Positions 1 to 11,500 of a stretch of DNA of 64,000 nt are shown here, piece after piece (the first letter of the stretch is position 1; the number at the start of each line of letters is the position of its first letter). Source of the stretch: Luscinia megarhynchos. Lineage: Eukaryota > Chordata > Aves > Passeriformes > Turdidae. Below the pieces are notes generated by a model. The model did no database searches. It saw only the letters and a list, made by a program, of their open reading frames with translations, and was not told the DNA's origin. The stretch spans positions 42,809,761 through 42,873,760 of the forward strand of contig CM067592.1 in assembly GCA_034336665.1 (NCBI GenBank), written 5' to 3'. The translations under genes and the position numbers were made by a program.

Positions 1-1183
1 GCTGAAAAAGCCCCGAGGATAAGGTCTCAATATGTGTTTCAAATGAAACTATTCCACACAGAAAGTACTGAATCTACACCAGCCAGGGACTGGTTTGAGG
101 CTCATGTCCTATCCTTGTTTGTAAACGCAGTAGGAACAGAAACAGATTAAGGTAGAAGAAGGGAAGTAGTCAAAGCAGCTTTTCCCCGGGACTATCAATT
201 TTCTGGTACACCTCTGTTCTGTTAATCAATTTTTGCTCCCTGAGAAGAGCGTACTTCTCTGGCATTTATCTGTTTGTCGTGAATTATCTCAGTGCTGAAC
301 CCAGAACTCTTCTACTCTGCTTCTTTGCTCTAAGAGAGAACAAAGCATCCTCTGGTACATTCACAAGACCTTCAGGGGAGCCATCCAGCAGAAGCAAATG
401 AGACAGAAGCTGGGAATCAGAAGGTAGAAAATCTGAGATGTTAGGCATGGTATAAATGCCACTTAGAATAACCCCTTACCACTCCTTGATCATTCACTTT
501 ATTCAGCTGAAGTGTTCATGGAATCAGATTAGTTCCTGTGATTACTTTTGCTGTTACAATCGAATTCATCACATACCTAGACCCCTTGGCAGCACCAGCA
601 TGAGTCAGTCTTCACAGCTGCCTAACAACAAGGAGCACGGGCAATTTTTCTTTGATCTCTCAAATTTTTCTTGCCATTTTTTCATCAAAACATCAACTTG
701 CTTTGTTGCCATTCCCTAATGGACCAATGCTGGTAAATTAGAAATTCTTGCCTATAACAAAACTTTTCTTACCTAAAAGACCTGAAAAGAACAAAATACT
801 GTGATTTTATTACTATTCTCCTTTCTGGTTCAAGCATACCTGATCTATCCAGCTGAGTGGGGGACTGCAAAATGCTCATAGCTGAAGTTATGAGCAGGCA
901 TGTGCCTTATTTCTCAGAGAATTTTTGAAGTAGCTCACAGCAGAGGACCAAGTTAGTGGACTGGAGAATTCTGCAAAATGCAGATAAGGTATGAAGTGCC
1001 AACAGACTTAGCAATCCACTTTTCTCCATCTTGTTTCCTATAATTTCCAGCTCTTGAGGATGGAGGATGCTGAGTCAGACCAAAGTTCTTCCATATCCAT
1101 GGCTGTCCCTTTCCCTAGAAGTAAGCTAGAAGCCAGTGTTGCACTGATGGGTTTGCATCTGCACTCTGTCATGGCTTGTTCCC
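1..1183. other. Unique non-coding DNA, no gene seen
   Basis: Ordinary mixed-composition vertebrate DNA. The only open stretch is a short frame at 456-719 without codon bias or a recognisable motif. No repeat family, RNA gene or tandem repeat was seen. Confidence 0.6.
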
Positions 1184-1190
1184 TATAAAG
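1184..1190 (+). promoter_or_regulatory. TATA-like box upstream of an orphan ORF
   Basis: TATAAAG lies 42 bases before the ATG of the open frame at 1232. The spacing would suit a core promoter with a very short leader. A heptamer like this is common by chance and there is no CpG-rich context, so this is a weak call. Confidence 0.15.
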
Positions 1191-1231
1191 ACATCTGGGA
1201 TGTAGGAAGGCTGGCACAGCACCAAAGCAGT

Positions 1232-1720
1232 ATGAACAGAAGTGGTGATTTATTACTTTTCCATATAAGGGTAATCAGAGAAGCTGGCAGATTGACACCA
1301 GTCTTAGGGAAAGGCACAGAACTGGAGTGGGTAGTGGGAGGAAGCCTGCCCTATTATCCAGTCACTCTTCTGAGATCCTGTGACAGGACTGCACTCATCC
1401 ACTGTGAGCAGCTCAGCCCAAAACAGAGACCTCATGATATCCACAAGACTACCCTCCACACTCCTCTGAATGCAGAAGTTGTTCCTCCCACAGAGAAGTC
1501 CTCTTCATTTTATTTGCCAGCCATGAATCTTGAAACCTACACAGGTCTGAAAATGGACCTCAGCCTTTGCAGCTACCAGGGCAGCTTCACAAGTGGATGG
1601 TGTGGGTTAGAAGTGTTTGTAATGCAGCTGCCTTACTCTGCACTTCTCCCCAGTCTCTCCACACTTCCCCAGGCAATCTCTTACATTAAAACCATCAGGA
1701 CAAAACTCTCTGTTGTCTGA
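1232..1720 (+). other. Orphan open reading frame, 162 codons, product not recognised
   Basis: This is the longest frame in the window that lies outside recognised repeats. It starts with ATG and ends in TGA. I recognise no domain, signal peptide, membrane segment or catalytic motif. A second frame of 107 codons (1713-2036) starts inside its last codons and continues on the same strand. A 133-codon antisense frame (1607-2008) overlaps both. Overlap of open frames in several registers usually means locally low stop density rather than coding. It could be an exon-bearing or lncRNA region, a decayed retrocopy or pure chance. Chance is the most likely. Confidence 0.15.
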
Positions 1721-2036
1721 GGCCAATGCACAAACAGCTGAATTCAAGTTTCTCCTATCAGCCTGGAGAACTAATGTAGCACACACAGAGTCTGGGCTGG
1801 AAAAGATCCAAATCCAGCTCTCTGAGGCATCCTTAACACAGTGTTCTGCATGTTTCTTGGAGATGGAAGTGCCAGGCCATGCTAAGAAAGGAGCTCTGGC
1901 AAAACTGAAAATCATTGTACCTGAAGATAACCACTGCTGGTTTCTTGCTAGTTTCATTGTGGCAAAAGAGGTTGCAGGTCTTCCCTCATCTTGGTCAGCC
2001 CACCGCATTTACAGAGAAATGCATGAAAAGATTTAA
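1713..2036 (+). other. Orphan open reading frame, 107 codons, overlapping the previous one
   Basis: It overlaps the end of the 1232-1720 frame by eight bases and ends in a TAA. The predicted peptide is mixed and soluble-looking and has no motif I can name. It is recorded because two consecutive plus-strand frames span about 800 bases here, which would fit a frameshifted ancestral frame. Without a homology search it cannot be distinguished from chance. Confidence 0.12.
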
Positions 2037-4123
2037 AGTAAGAGTTCCCCCTAGAGGAGTGAAGCAATAATGTACACATCATTCTATGTTCTGCTTGAGT
2101 CCAGGCTCCATTTTCTTTACAGATACAGGCTGACAGTGGGATAAATCCAATTGTGAATTCCACTGTCCATGAATGTGCAATAAAAACAAAACAGTGTCAG
2201 CTACACAGAAAAAAGCCACCAGGTCCTTCTGAGAATTATCAATGGCAACAGACTATGAAACCCTAAAGCTTCAAGTTTAACCCAGCCACAGTTTACACAA
2301 TTCTGCCACCAGAAAGGAAGAAAACACTATTATTGCAAAAAACTGTGTGAATCCCAGAGAGTGATCCTGACCCTGTTGTGCTTAGACATTGTGCATCCCT
2401 CTACTGCAGGGCTCAGCAGCTAAACATGAGAGAGAAAAGGAAATCAAGGCACAGAAAAGGGATTAGGCTGTGGTTAAATCAAACAGAACAGCAATCACCT
2501 GAACAGAACTGATTTGTACGGAGTAATTTTATCCCCAGGTCTTGTTACTGCCTATTTTTCCATTACGATTGATTTTAAGGAACTTAGTTGTGGGAAATAT
2601 TTTGCTTCATATTCTAGGGATATGGCAGAATGCTTTCTTTCTTAAGAAGTATTCAGCACTGTGGAACGGCTGTACAACTTCTATAAGAGATGTAAGTTCA
2701 TTTGCTACTTTTTATTTGGGATGCTGATCACAGTAGGAATACTGTAAGACTAGCTGTGAAGCATTAAGGTCCCTGTTAACAGTATCCATCCCGAAATACC
2801 AGTGGGAAAAGCCATGGAATTAAGTTGTCTGATTTCCAAACCAAACACATGGGAAGGCAGAAGTGACCAGCTAACTTGCACAAGGAAAGAAGACAACAAA
2901 TGCCCAGCTGGGAAGAGAAGAAATATTCTTGGAAGGATTTTGGATTACTGCAGACTGGTTTAGACAGAACTTTTTAGGCTCTTCAAAAGAGACCAGAGGA
3001 GCTAGGAATACATCTTCCACTTGGAGTCATCTGAAACTTCCTGCCACAATTAAAGCGTGTTGTGCTTTGGGCTTCTCCAGAGATGGGTTTAAGCATAACA
3101 CCACTTTGTATTCACCTATATTTCTCATTCCAAGGGAATGGGATTCCTTCAAAAACATATGTGAAGAAGAATTGTTGATGTCGTTTTACGCATGAGGATG
3201 GAGAAGCAATACCAGATTATGGTATATCTGCCAGACACACATACAGAGATACAATTAAATTATATTTAAATTACCTTCTCATATTTTTATATATGCAATT
3301 ATTTGTAGAGGAAAGTGGTCTGAAAAAGTTAAAGACAGCTTGTGAACAGAAGATGCAGAGATTTGCATTGTCTAAATGACCTTTCCAAATATTTGTGAAA
3401 GAACGTTCACGTCCTTTTCAAGGCAACAGAAACAACAATACATATGAGAGCCACAACAGTCTGTCTGCTTGCTAGTTGCTTTGTTAAACACAAAGGTCCA
3501 AAAGGTCAGTGTAGGTTTAATCTCTCTCATTTGTTTTGGCTTTGAAAGTTAAGATGTGATGAATAATCTGTAAGTTAAGATGTTAGAGCAGTCACAGATC
3601 CTGCCCCAACTAGACTGGTTTTGTGAAACATCCCTTTGCAAGAAAGTGGAACATGAATAAAGTGAAAAAAAAGAGGATTCACAGGCAACCTAGGAACCAG
3701 CCCAGTGTTTCAGGAGATTTACTATCAGTTTCATAGATTGTCTCTGTGATCCATGATAAATCAATAATCTTTGAATAATCTTTACTTCATACCTAGACCT
3801 AAAAGATAAGGTTTTAAATGCTCATCATGCTTAACTGCTTTGCATGCCTCTCAGATTCAAAGTTGAGGCCATGTAAATCCAAAATATTTAAAAAAAAGAA
3901 AAATCCAGAAATTATAAATTTTATGGAAAGTGGATTGTAAATTATAACATTGAGCAGTGTCCTACAGTTGCTGTAGTTCTATGCAGTAATACAGTTTTAT
4001 CTAAATTAGCCAAGAAACAAGACTGTGATCATTTGTATCTGCTGCTTCATACAATGGTGTATAAGATTTTTATTTCTTTTTTTTGCCAATGGCTGTGGGT
4101 TTTTTTCGTAACACACGCCTAAT
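2037..4123. other. Unique non-coding DNA with an AT-rich patch
   Basis: No gene or known repeat is visible. Bases 3240-3305 are strongly AT-rich (runs of TTAAATTATATTTAAATT type), and short A-runs occur near 3665 and 3890. Confidence 0.55.
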
Positions 4124-4232
4124 TGTGCTTTATCTAAGCGGTGGTACCTCTCTAAAAACTACCTAGCAACATGATGAAGGTCAGACTATGGGCCTCTGAT
4201 AATGGTCTAACCATTCCAGCAGTGCCAGCTCT
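4124..4232 (+). repeat. Diverged direct duplication, copy 1
   Basis: This segment is repeated in the same orientation about 910 bases downstream. The identical core is AACTACCTAGCAACATG (starting at 4157). It is followed by GAAGGTCA, then a shared ATGGGCCTCTG and a shared TCTAACCA. The upstream TATCTA(A/G)GC(G/A)GTG also matches. Similarity may extend further, since CCAAAATCTC recurs at 4271. I do not recognise a transposon family. It may be an old local tandem duplication or two copies of an ancient repeat. Confidence 0.7.
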
Positions 4233-4721
4233 ACAGGCTAGAACACTAAGCAGCCACTTGCTTTACAGCTCCAAAATCTCACTTGTCTAATGACACACTT
4301 TGGGAAGCTACTTGCATGACAAATGACGTTCTCTGCAACAATATGCAGATCTTTGTCAAGCAATAAAATGCTCCTATTTCTGTACACTTCTAAACTTACA
4401 GCTTTTTCAACTTTTGACTGCTTAAGCCAAGTATTACTTAACAGGTTTTCCCTTTGTTTTAAACTTTTAAATTGCAACTGCTTGTTTACATTATGCTTTA
4501 CTTTATGAATTTTTTTTTTCACGTTCTAGAAAATCTTAATTTAATACAAAATTTTTGGTGATTAAAGATATTGCTTTAGTGTCTTTAAGACTTGGGGATA
4601 AGAGAGAATTTGTTACACAAGCTAAAGTCTATGTTTTAGTTGCCCATAGCTTCATTGTTTTGTTTCTTAAAGGAGGGCTACAATTCAATGAAATTATTTC
4701 ATGTGTCCTCTCTGTCTGTAC

Positions 4722-4798
4722 GTTTTTTTGTTTGTTTGGGGTTTTTTGGGGTTTTCTGGGGGGTTTTTTTGGGGTTTTTTTTGGGGGGGGTGGTTTAG
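4722..4798 (+). repeat. T/G simple-sequence tract with five G-runs
   Basis: The stretch contains only T and G apart from one C. G-runs of four or more sit at 4738-4741, 4748-4751, 4758-4763, 4771-4774 and 4783-4790. Spacers of 6, 6, 7 and 8 bases made almost wholly of T separate them. Four consecutive G-runs with short loops meet the usual sequence requirement for an intramolecular G-quadruplex on the plus strand. The composition recalls T4G4-type repeats, but this is not the vertebrate telomere unit TTAGGG. Confidence 0.85.
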
Positions 4799-5031
4799 GT
4801 TGACTATCTTACTTCTAGTAGTGGCTACTGGGTAAGTTTCCAGCTAGTCTGTAGTCATTCTTACTATGCTTAAGGCACAGTGATGCACCCTAATGTTACC
4901 ACACAGAAGTCCAATTGTGTTCTGCTTCCCTTGCATCTCCAAATTTTGAGCTCACATATCATCTTTCCTCAGATCTTTCGCTGTTTAGCTTCCTCTTTCA
5001 TTAATGCACAGATTTCACTTGTGAAGTGGCA

Positions 5032-5143
5032 TCTGCACTGTATCTAGGCAGTGTTACATCCCTGCCAACTACCTAGCAACATGCAGAAGGTCAAACCATG
5101 GGCCTCTGGTATTATCTAACCACTCTGCTGGCTCTGTTGCTCT
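5032..5143 (+). repeat. Diverged direct duplication, copy 2
   Basis: This is the partner of the segment at 4124-4232, in the same orientation. It shares the 17-base core starting at 5067, then the AGAAGGTCAAACCATGGGCCTCTG-like stretch with two substitutions. The downstream CCAAAATCTC is at 5219 (4271 in copy 1), so the offset has drifted from 910 to 948 bases, implying small indels since duplication. Confidence 0.7.
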
Positions 5144-5923
5144 GCAAGATCCTAGGCAAACATAATGCAGAATCGAAACCAGCTTTGTGAAGCTTTGTGG
5201 TAGAAGCCCCAAAATCTCTTTCTTACACACTTTTCTTATGCTAAGTTCATCATACTCTTGCTGTACACCTGAAGGAATTTACTCTGGTAATGAAAACATA
5301 CTCTGTATTTACAACATCAATATATTACTAACAAACTTTCTATAACTGCATCACTGTCTTGACAGTGTTAAAAAAAGTCTGTATATCTATGTGAAATAAG
5401 CAATACCAGTGAGTCCAGAAAATAACAGTTACTTGTTTAGTAAGGCAAATCTGGAAAAATGCAGAATGTTTATAATTTATTGCAAGTAATAAATTAGTTT
5501 TGCCTATACAACTGTTTATCTGCATGAAAATAAAACCCCAAAATTATTCTTAAATTTTTATCTTTGATCTTTTAACTGCAGACTTTGCATGGTCATCAGT
5601 ATCTTCTATAACTGAATCTCTGTCTCTGTTTTGTTCTGCTTTTGTATTATTGATAATGAAAACCCAAGTGTTCTCTAGCTGCAACAGGAACTCTGCACTT
5701 GTAGAAGTCTACTTTACTAATTACACCCTCGGCTATAACCTTCTTTATCAAAATTAACAAGGATAAAGAAGGAAGTCTGCCCTTGACGGCAGATTGGCTT
5801 ATGTGTTAAAAAAGCCAGTTTGACTTCCTGTGTGAATTCAAGCACTTCCATTTATTACTGGCAATTATTACAGTTTTTATACTTTTTGATATCAGAGCAT
5901 GCCTTTGTGAGGAGCTCAGAAGT
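5144..5923. other. Unique AT-rich DNA with one 11-bp hairpin
   Basis: No gene is seen. A perfect inverted repeat, CCTTCTTTATC at 5739-5749 and GATAAAGAAGG at 5762-5772, encloses a 12-base loop. No target-site duplication around it was found, so it is not called a MITE. Confidence 0.55.
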
Positions 5924-5928
5924 CTTGA
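5924..5928. repeat. Target-site duplication, left copy (CTTGA)
   Basis: CTTGA immediately precedes the TG terminus of the LTR and is repeated exactly after its CA terminus at 7143-7147. A 5-bp duplication is typical of ERVL-type integrations, though some other retroviral classes also give 5 bp. Confidence 0.85.
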
Positions 5929-7142
5929 TGTGTTGGTTTCACCTGGTGAGGGGGATGGGTGGATTCACCTCAGGGATGGCTCCATGAGGCTGCGGAGGGG
6001 GAGGCTCTGGGAGCTTCCCCTGTGAGCTGCTGGCACCAATCAGAGAGCTGATTTGGTAATGGACAGCTTGGGAAACCAACGAAAAAGTTATTTTACTTTC
6101 ACAAATCAGAATTGCATCGAGTTGATTCTCTCTTTCCGTTTCCGCTCTCCGGAGGTGTGGGGGTCTCTGGCTGGGGGCTCTGGCCCAGGCTCCGAGCTCG
6201 GTCTGGGGTCCGGCCCGGCTTGGTGGGGAGCCCCTGGCTTGGGTTCCCCGGGCTCCGCACGGCCCCAGCACCAGCCACATGGCCCCAGCCCTGCCGGCTG
6301 GGCTCGGATCGCCTTTCCACGTGGCAGAGAAGAACTCCAGCTGCCCACGTTTGTTTCTTTGCAATCTGGATACAATTGTAACTTCTTTATGCCTCGATGG
6401 AATCCTGGATCGCCTGAGTTCCCCTAAATGAGAAGAAATGAAGCATGGAGACTACAGAAGTCAGCGGGATGAAGACAGAGTTCCTGGTGGGAAGAGATTG
6501 AAAAGATGCAAGTGGCTGAAAGCCTTTTTTGTGGGCTATGGGGATTGTGACTTCACTAAAGTTCCTTTAAACTGTGGAAAATACGTGGGGCGTTGAAATA
6601 TTTGAGAAAAGAATCCTTTGCCCCGAGGGAATGGACATCTCTGTTCTAGAACTGGAATATGAACAGAGACATTTGATAGAGAAGCCAATGAAGAGAATTC
6701 TGTGGTTTTTGCAGCCTGCCTTTAGAGGTGGTACCCCATGTGTGCATCGTAACCCATAACACGGCTCTGGAAGGACTGTGTAAATGAGAGGAAAATTCAT
6801 AGTTCTGTGGTTTTCGGGTGGACGCAGACTGTGAAGGTGAAGACACCCCCTAAGCCATAACCAGAAAAGGGACTTTTCTCTCTGAAGTAAACTGAACTGA
6901 TTATTTGAGTGTATAACTGACTGAAGTGTTCTCTCTGTATGTATGTTAGTAAGAAATGTGGAATGAAGGGGAGGAGGGAACAATCTAGGAATTTTATCCT
7001 GAATTCTAAATTTTTTGTATTATTAATAAATGTCCTCTTGTACCTTTTTAAGTTTTGAGCCTGCCTTGTCTCTACTCCTGGGTCCTGTCTCAAAAAGAAA
7101 TTAAATATATTAAGGTTGGCAAACCCAAGTCACACTGTGACA
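5929..7142 (+). mobile_element. Solo LTR of an endogenous retrovirus, about 1.2 kb
   Basis: The element begins TGTGTTGGTTTCACC and ends CACACTGTGACA, giving the canonical TG...CA boundaries with a short imperfect inverted TGT/ACA. It is flanked by a perfect CTTGA duplication. A GC- and CpG-rich block (about 6130-6330) resembles a U3 promoter region. A CCAAT box lies at about 6036. An AATAAA at 7025-7030 fixes plus-strand orientation and is followed by a T-rich stretch. There is no gag, pol or env reading frame, so only the LTR remains, as expected after recombination between two LTRs. Family assignment (ERVL-like, bird) rests on the 5-bp duplication and overall style and is inference. Intact ends suggest it is younger than the CR1 copies nearby. 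Confidence 0.85.
7025..7030 (+). terminator. Polyadenylation signal of the LTR
   Basis: AATAAA lies 113 bases before the LTR end, followed by a TGT- and T-rich downstream element at 7031-7056. This is where transcripts starting in the LTR or upstream could be cleaved. It marks the R/U5 side and the plus orientation. Confidence 0.6.
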
Positions 7143-7147
7143 CTTGA
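7143..7147. repeat. Target-site duplication, right copy (CTTGA)
   Basis: Exact copy of the five bases at 5924-5928, adjoining the CA terminus of the LTR. Confidence 0.85.
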
Positions 7148-8444
7148 AAATCAAAACTCAATCATGCTTCTAGAGAAAAGCCAGAAATTGGAAAATAGCC
7201 ACAGTAATTTGAAAAAGCTTTTCAGAAGACAATGGAGCCTGCAAAGTTTAGCCTCATACCATGAGAAAGGCACACTAGAACATTGTCTATGGTCAATCCT
7301 TACCACAGATGTAAGACTATATCTGACTCAGCAGAGTAGATTGGGCACACCATAAACATACAAAACCAGAAACAGAAAAAAGACAATCAGAAGTAAGCCC
7401 ACAAACCAAAATTATTCTGAGCCCGCATTAACTTCTCCAACTTCTCCTAGAACTGTGAAGATCTTGATTCCTTTCCACCGACTGTCAAGAGACAACATTA
7501 GATTGTTGAATGTTTTGTCAAAATTAGAAAAGTTTAATTTCAGTGTTTCAGTTCTTCTCAAGTGACTTCATATCATCAAGTGTCACATGCATCTGATTCT
7601 TCCTTGCTGTTTTGTCTCTGGAGTAGAAAGGACAGCTAAAATGACACTAAAAATCCTGTGTGGTCAGGGTTGAAAGCCTGGGTGAAATCTGTCATGCCTG
7701 ATTTCTAAGCCTCCAAGGGTGGCTTGGCCACCAACAGGGTGTTCTCTCCACAGGCACCCTCGTCCATGTTACAAAACACTTGCAACTCATAGATTTAGCC
7801 TCGTTATTCCTGGTCATATGAACTTTCCACAGGTCTTGGAGATTTGAAATTCTTTCCTACAGCCCTCTCAGACTTTCTGGTTATGCTCCAGCTACTTTAG
7901 AAGTTGCAGTCTGACTTAAGGGATGGTGTCCCTCTTTGTGGCTATTACTATGGTTCTCAAAGCTAGTGCACCCAGAGCAGAATGGTTGTTTTGCCTCGCC
8001 ATCAATCCCTGCCTGGGGTTGTCCCCACACTGATCACAAACAGAACTTCAAAACCAACTTCAAAGCCCACAGCCTGCAGAATATCACCCCTACCCTGTTT
8101 ATGATGCACAGGAATGGACAATTCCCTACCTGCTGCTGTGTCTCTCCTTGCAAACAGGACACATCTCTGCTGTTGGGCAAGGAAAGAGAAACAGGGTGTG
8201 TTGCCCCAGCTAGCTGTGCCTGCTGAGCCCTCTCCAGCTGCAAGCAGACATGCTCTGGCAGAGCCTGGGCATAGTGTTCAGAGCACCAGCCAAGCTCAGA
8301 GGAAAGATAACGGAAGGAGACAGTTGGATTATATATATTTAGCCAGAGTCTCAGAGGGATATATGTGCTGGATTATGGAATAGTGAGACAGGAAACAAAT
8401 CCACTGCACATTTAGGGTTATTTGTTAGCTCATCATAAATATGT
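7148..8444. other. Unique non-coding DNA, no gene seen
   Basis: Only short overlapping frames occur (for example 7936-8226 plus and 8034-8243 minus), none with codon bias or splice context. No repeat was recognised. Confidence 0.55.
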
Positions 8445-8500
8445 AGATGTGTGTGTACGTGTATTTTTGTGTGTGTGTGTGTGTGTGTGTGCACGCATGC
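8445..8500 (+). repeat. GT dinucleotide microsatellite
   Basis: Pure (GT)11 at 8469-8490, preceded by an interrupted GTGTGTACGTGTATTTTT stretch and followed by GCACGCATGC. The alternating purine-pyrimidine run is a potential Z-DNA former and is likely length-polymorphic. Confidence 0.95.
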
Positions 8501-11500
8501 TTTTTCAAGACTCCTTTCCCACATTTCCAAATCCCATTTGATCTCAGGATTGAAGAGAATCAGACCTACCACCGACCACTTTTGAGATTCGGACCTGCTA
8601 TTATAAAGCTGCTGGATGTTGTGGTTAAGAACCTTGCCTATGTTGCTGCTGTGTGGTTGCCTACGGGCAGTCCAAAATAAAGCATCCTGCTCCAGAAGAC
8701 ATCCAGTTTGAGTGTTAAGCACGAGGGATAGACAGACAAGCCAGAAGTTGATACAAAGCAAGGAGACAAAATATTGCTGGGATAGATATATCCCAGCAGC
8801 TCAGCTTGGGAAGAACCTCAGCAAAAGGGAGTTTTGAGAACAGTGGGGTGGCAATGTAGATGTTAATGATTGAGGATGAATGTCCTCATCTGACTAATCT
8901 TAGTCTTGACAAATCTTAAAAATCGGCTATGATTAAATTTTTAAGGGTCTTGAGAAGCTGCCGCAGCTCCCAAAGTACTTCATGAGGTAAACATTAAGGC
9001 ATGAGCAGGATTCAAGAGGTGTGTAAATGCAAACCAGGCAGTTCATATTTAGCTTTACAAAGAGATGGGAGTCCACAGAGGAAGTTGAAGTAAAGGGTAG
9101 AGTATTTTCAGTGACAGTAATGTGTTTTTTCTCTCAAGAAAATGCTAGCAAAGAGGTCTTTTTTTCCACAAATCCATGCTGCCCATGATTGGGTTTCCCA
9201 TAGCTTTTCTGACAAGGGCATTAAAGCAGAATATCCTCAACCTTTTACAAAATCATCAGCAAAGTAGTATAATGTGAAGAGAGCCATTATAAGAGTCACG
9301 TCTTTTACCTTTGTTACCTGTCACTCTAGTTGGAATATTTTCAGGTGAGAAAAACAGGCAGAGGCTTATAGAATGGAAATCCTCTGATGTTGAGCTGGCA
9401 CTATCCCTCTGTCCATGGCTGCATTTAACTCATGTTGAGAGTCTGTACTTCAGCTTCCTCATATCCCTAGATCCTGAAGAGTAATTTTTCTCCAGGTGGA
9501 CTGTTTCCGTAAGATGCTGAGGCAGATTGGGTTTTGGCCTTTGCTTGGTTCCTTACATTATAGACTGTGCTTCCAGGGACCAAATCTTCCAACTCTGTCT
9601 CCTCTGTTTGAAATGGTGTGTTTACTTTGGCTGTAAAACACACTTTCATTAATAGGAAATGCATTCAGTAAGGAATTTGGAGAATGCCTTTTCATCTGGA
9701 AAACAGATTTATTTTTCCAGTTTGCAGCTATGCAATCTGAAATGGCAAGACTTTCAGAAATGGGACAAATTGCTCTTCTTTTAACTGTATAGATAGTAAT
9801 GCTATCTCAGGAATTCAGGTTTGACAATTTTGGTTTTCAAAGGAGCCTACAGTAACTGGGTGCCCCAACTCTCACCTTCTTATCATACTGCAAATTCTCC
9901 CAGAGTGAAAGAAATATGTCTGCAGTCCTAATTTAGATAATGTCCGACCCACTGCAGACACTGTTCAGATAAAAGGAAACACAATCAAAAATTTACCTCA
10001 TTAATACAACTTTGTCTCTTTTCTGGGGTGCACACCAATCATCGCTAAAGGAAGATGCAATGTGGATTGAAATCATTGTTTTGTGAAGTGCTTAAGAGAA
10101 GTCTTATAGTGGAACAGACAGAAAGTACCACGGTGCTGCCTGTCCTGCCACTGTCTCCTCTTAGATTGCTATAACAAGCCTCCTGGCCAGTGACATCTTC
10201 TCTTTCTTCCAAAAACCTATTAACTGCATTTGTTGTGGGCTAGTCTCTGGGCTAGCTCATCTTGGAGATGAGGTCTCTGTCACAGTGCAGTGCATCTCTA
10301 TCTTGCTTTGATTTAAATGAAGTTCATTATAATGCTAGCCAGAAGCCTTTTTCATTGTCTCTTAAGTGGCAAGTCCCTGGAATTTAAAAAAAAACCAACA
10401 TTTTCCTTACGGTTAATTACATTTCATCAGATTGGGTGTTCTTTTTTTCAATCTGAAAAACCATTAAAGTAAAAAAGAAAGGAAGTTACACAAACCTGCT
10501 TTTGATTCCCTATTATTCATGGAATACAATTAGATTTTAAAAGAACTCATTCTTTTGCAACTGTGATGCTGACTGTTATTAAATCCCCTCATCTACTTTT
10601 ACATTACCCTCCCAGTTCTTTATGCAGAGACTTGCTTGGATTTCAACTACTTCACTACTGAAAGAATATCACTCAGTTTGAAAATAGGTGCTGTTTGGCC
10701 TATGTTCAGGACATAAGAAAACTTTGTCTGAACTAACGAGCGTAGATTGTCAGGTAATAGTCCATTTGGTAAAAATAGGTATTATTTCCTGTCAGAAAAA
10801 ATGACACTATCAGATGAGGGTGGAAGATAGTTTTCTCTATTATCTTAATTTATTATTACTAGTCTGATGAGACTAGAGAGTGTTAATATGCTTCTTATAA
10901 TCTTGATTTGAAAATTCACACTGAAAGTTTCCTGCAGGTGGTTCAAGGAATTATCTTTCTCCTCTGTACCTGACAATTCCAGGAAAACCACGATGATTCA
11001 GTTCACTGGCTTCAGATTCTAAAGAAGGTGACAGACAGTCCTCTTACTAAGAGATTACATCTATTTCCAAAGTACTTGAAAACTAACAAGGCAAGAAATG
11101 GTTAACTAAAAAAACCACCAGAAACCCAGAAATGAATTGGTTTGGGCCAGGCCAAACAAAAGATGGTGAGAGGGACGGAGATAAAAAAGTTTGCACCCAT
11201 TGGACCAATAAGATTTATCCAAGCATAATAGCAAACATTTGGTAAGTGATACCTTAGTCCTGACCGCCTAAATTTATTCTAAATTAACCTTCAATTTTCT
11301 TGGTCAGATGACATTATTAATTCCCATTATTTTTTTTTTTTAGGAAAATTTAGATATATCCTGGCTGTGTCTGTGTGGATATTGGCTCTTCTCAGGATGA
11401 ACAATTGCATTTGGTTAGTTTGTCCACATCCAGTTTAATGAGGGGCTTCATCAAAGAAAAAATACACTAATAAGAGAAGCATCTCCAGACAGTTTAGAGA

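Noticed and set aside
4722..4798. Interstitial telomeric repeat
   Set aside because: Units are T-runs and G-runs, not TTAGGG. The resemblance is to T4G4 only.
6053..6427. Cluster of overlapping 70-140 codon frames on both strands
   Set aside because: They lie in the GC-rich part of the solo LTR, where stops are rare. Several registers are open at once and none has a motif.
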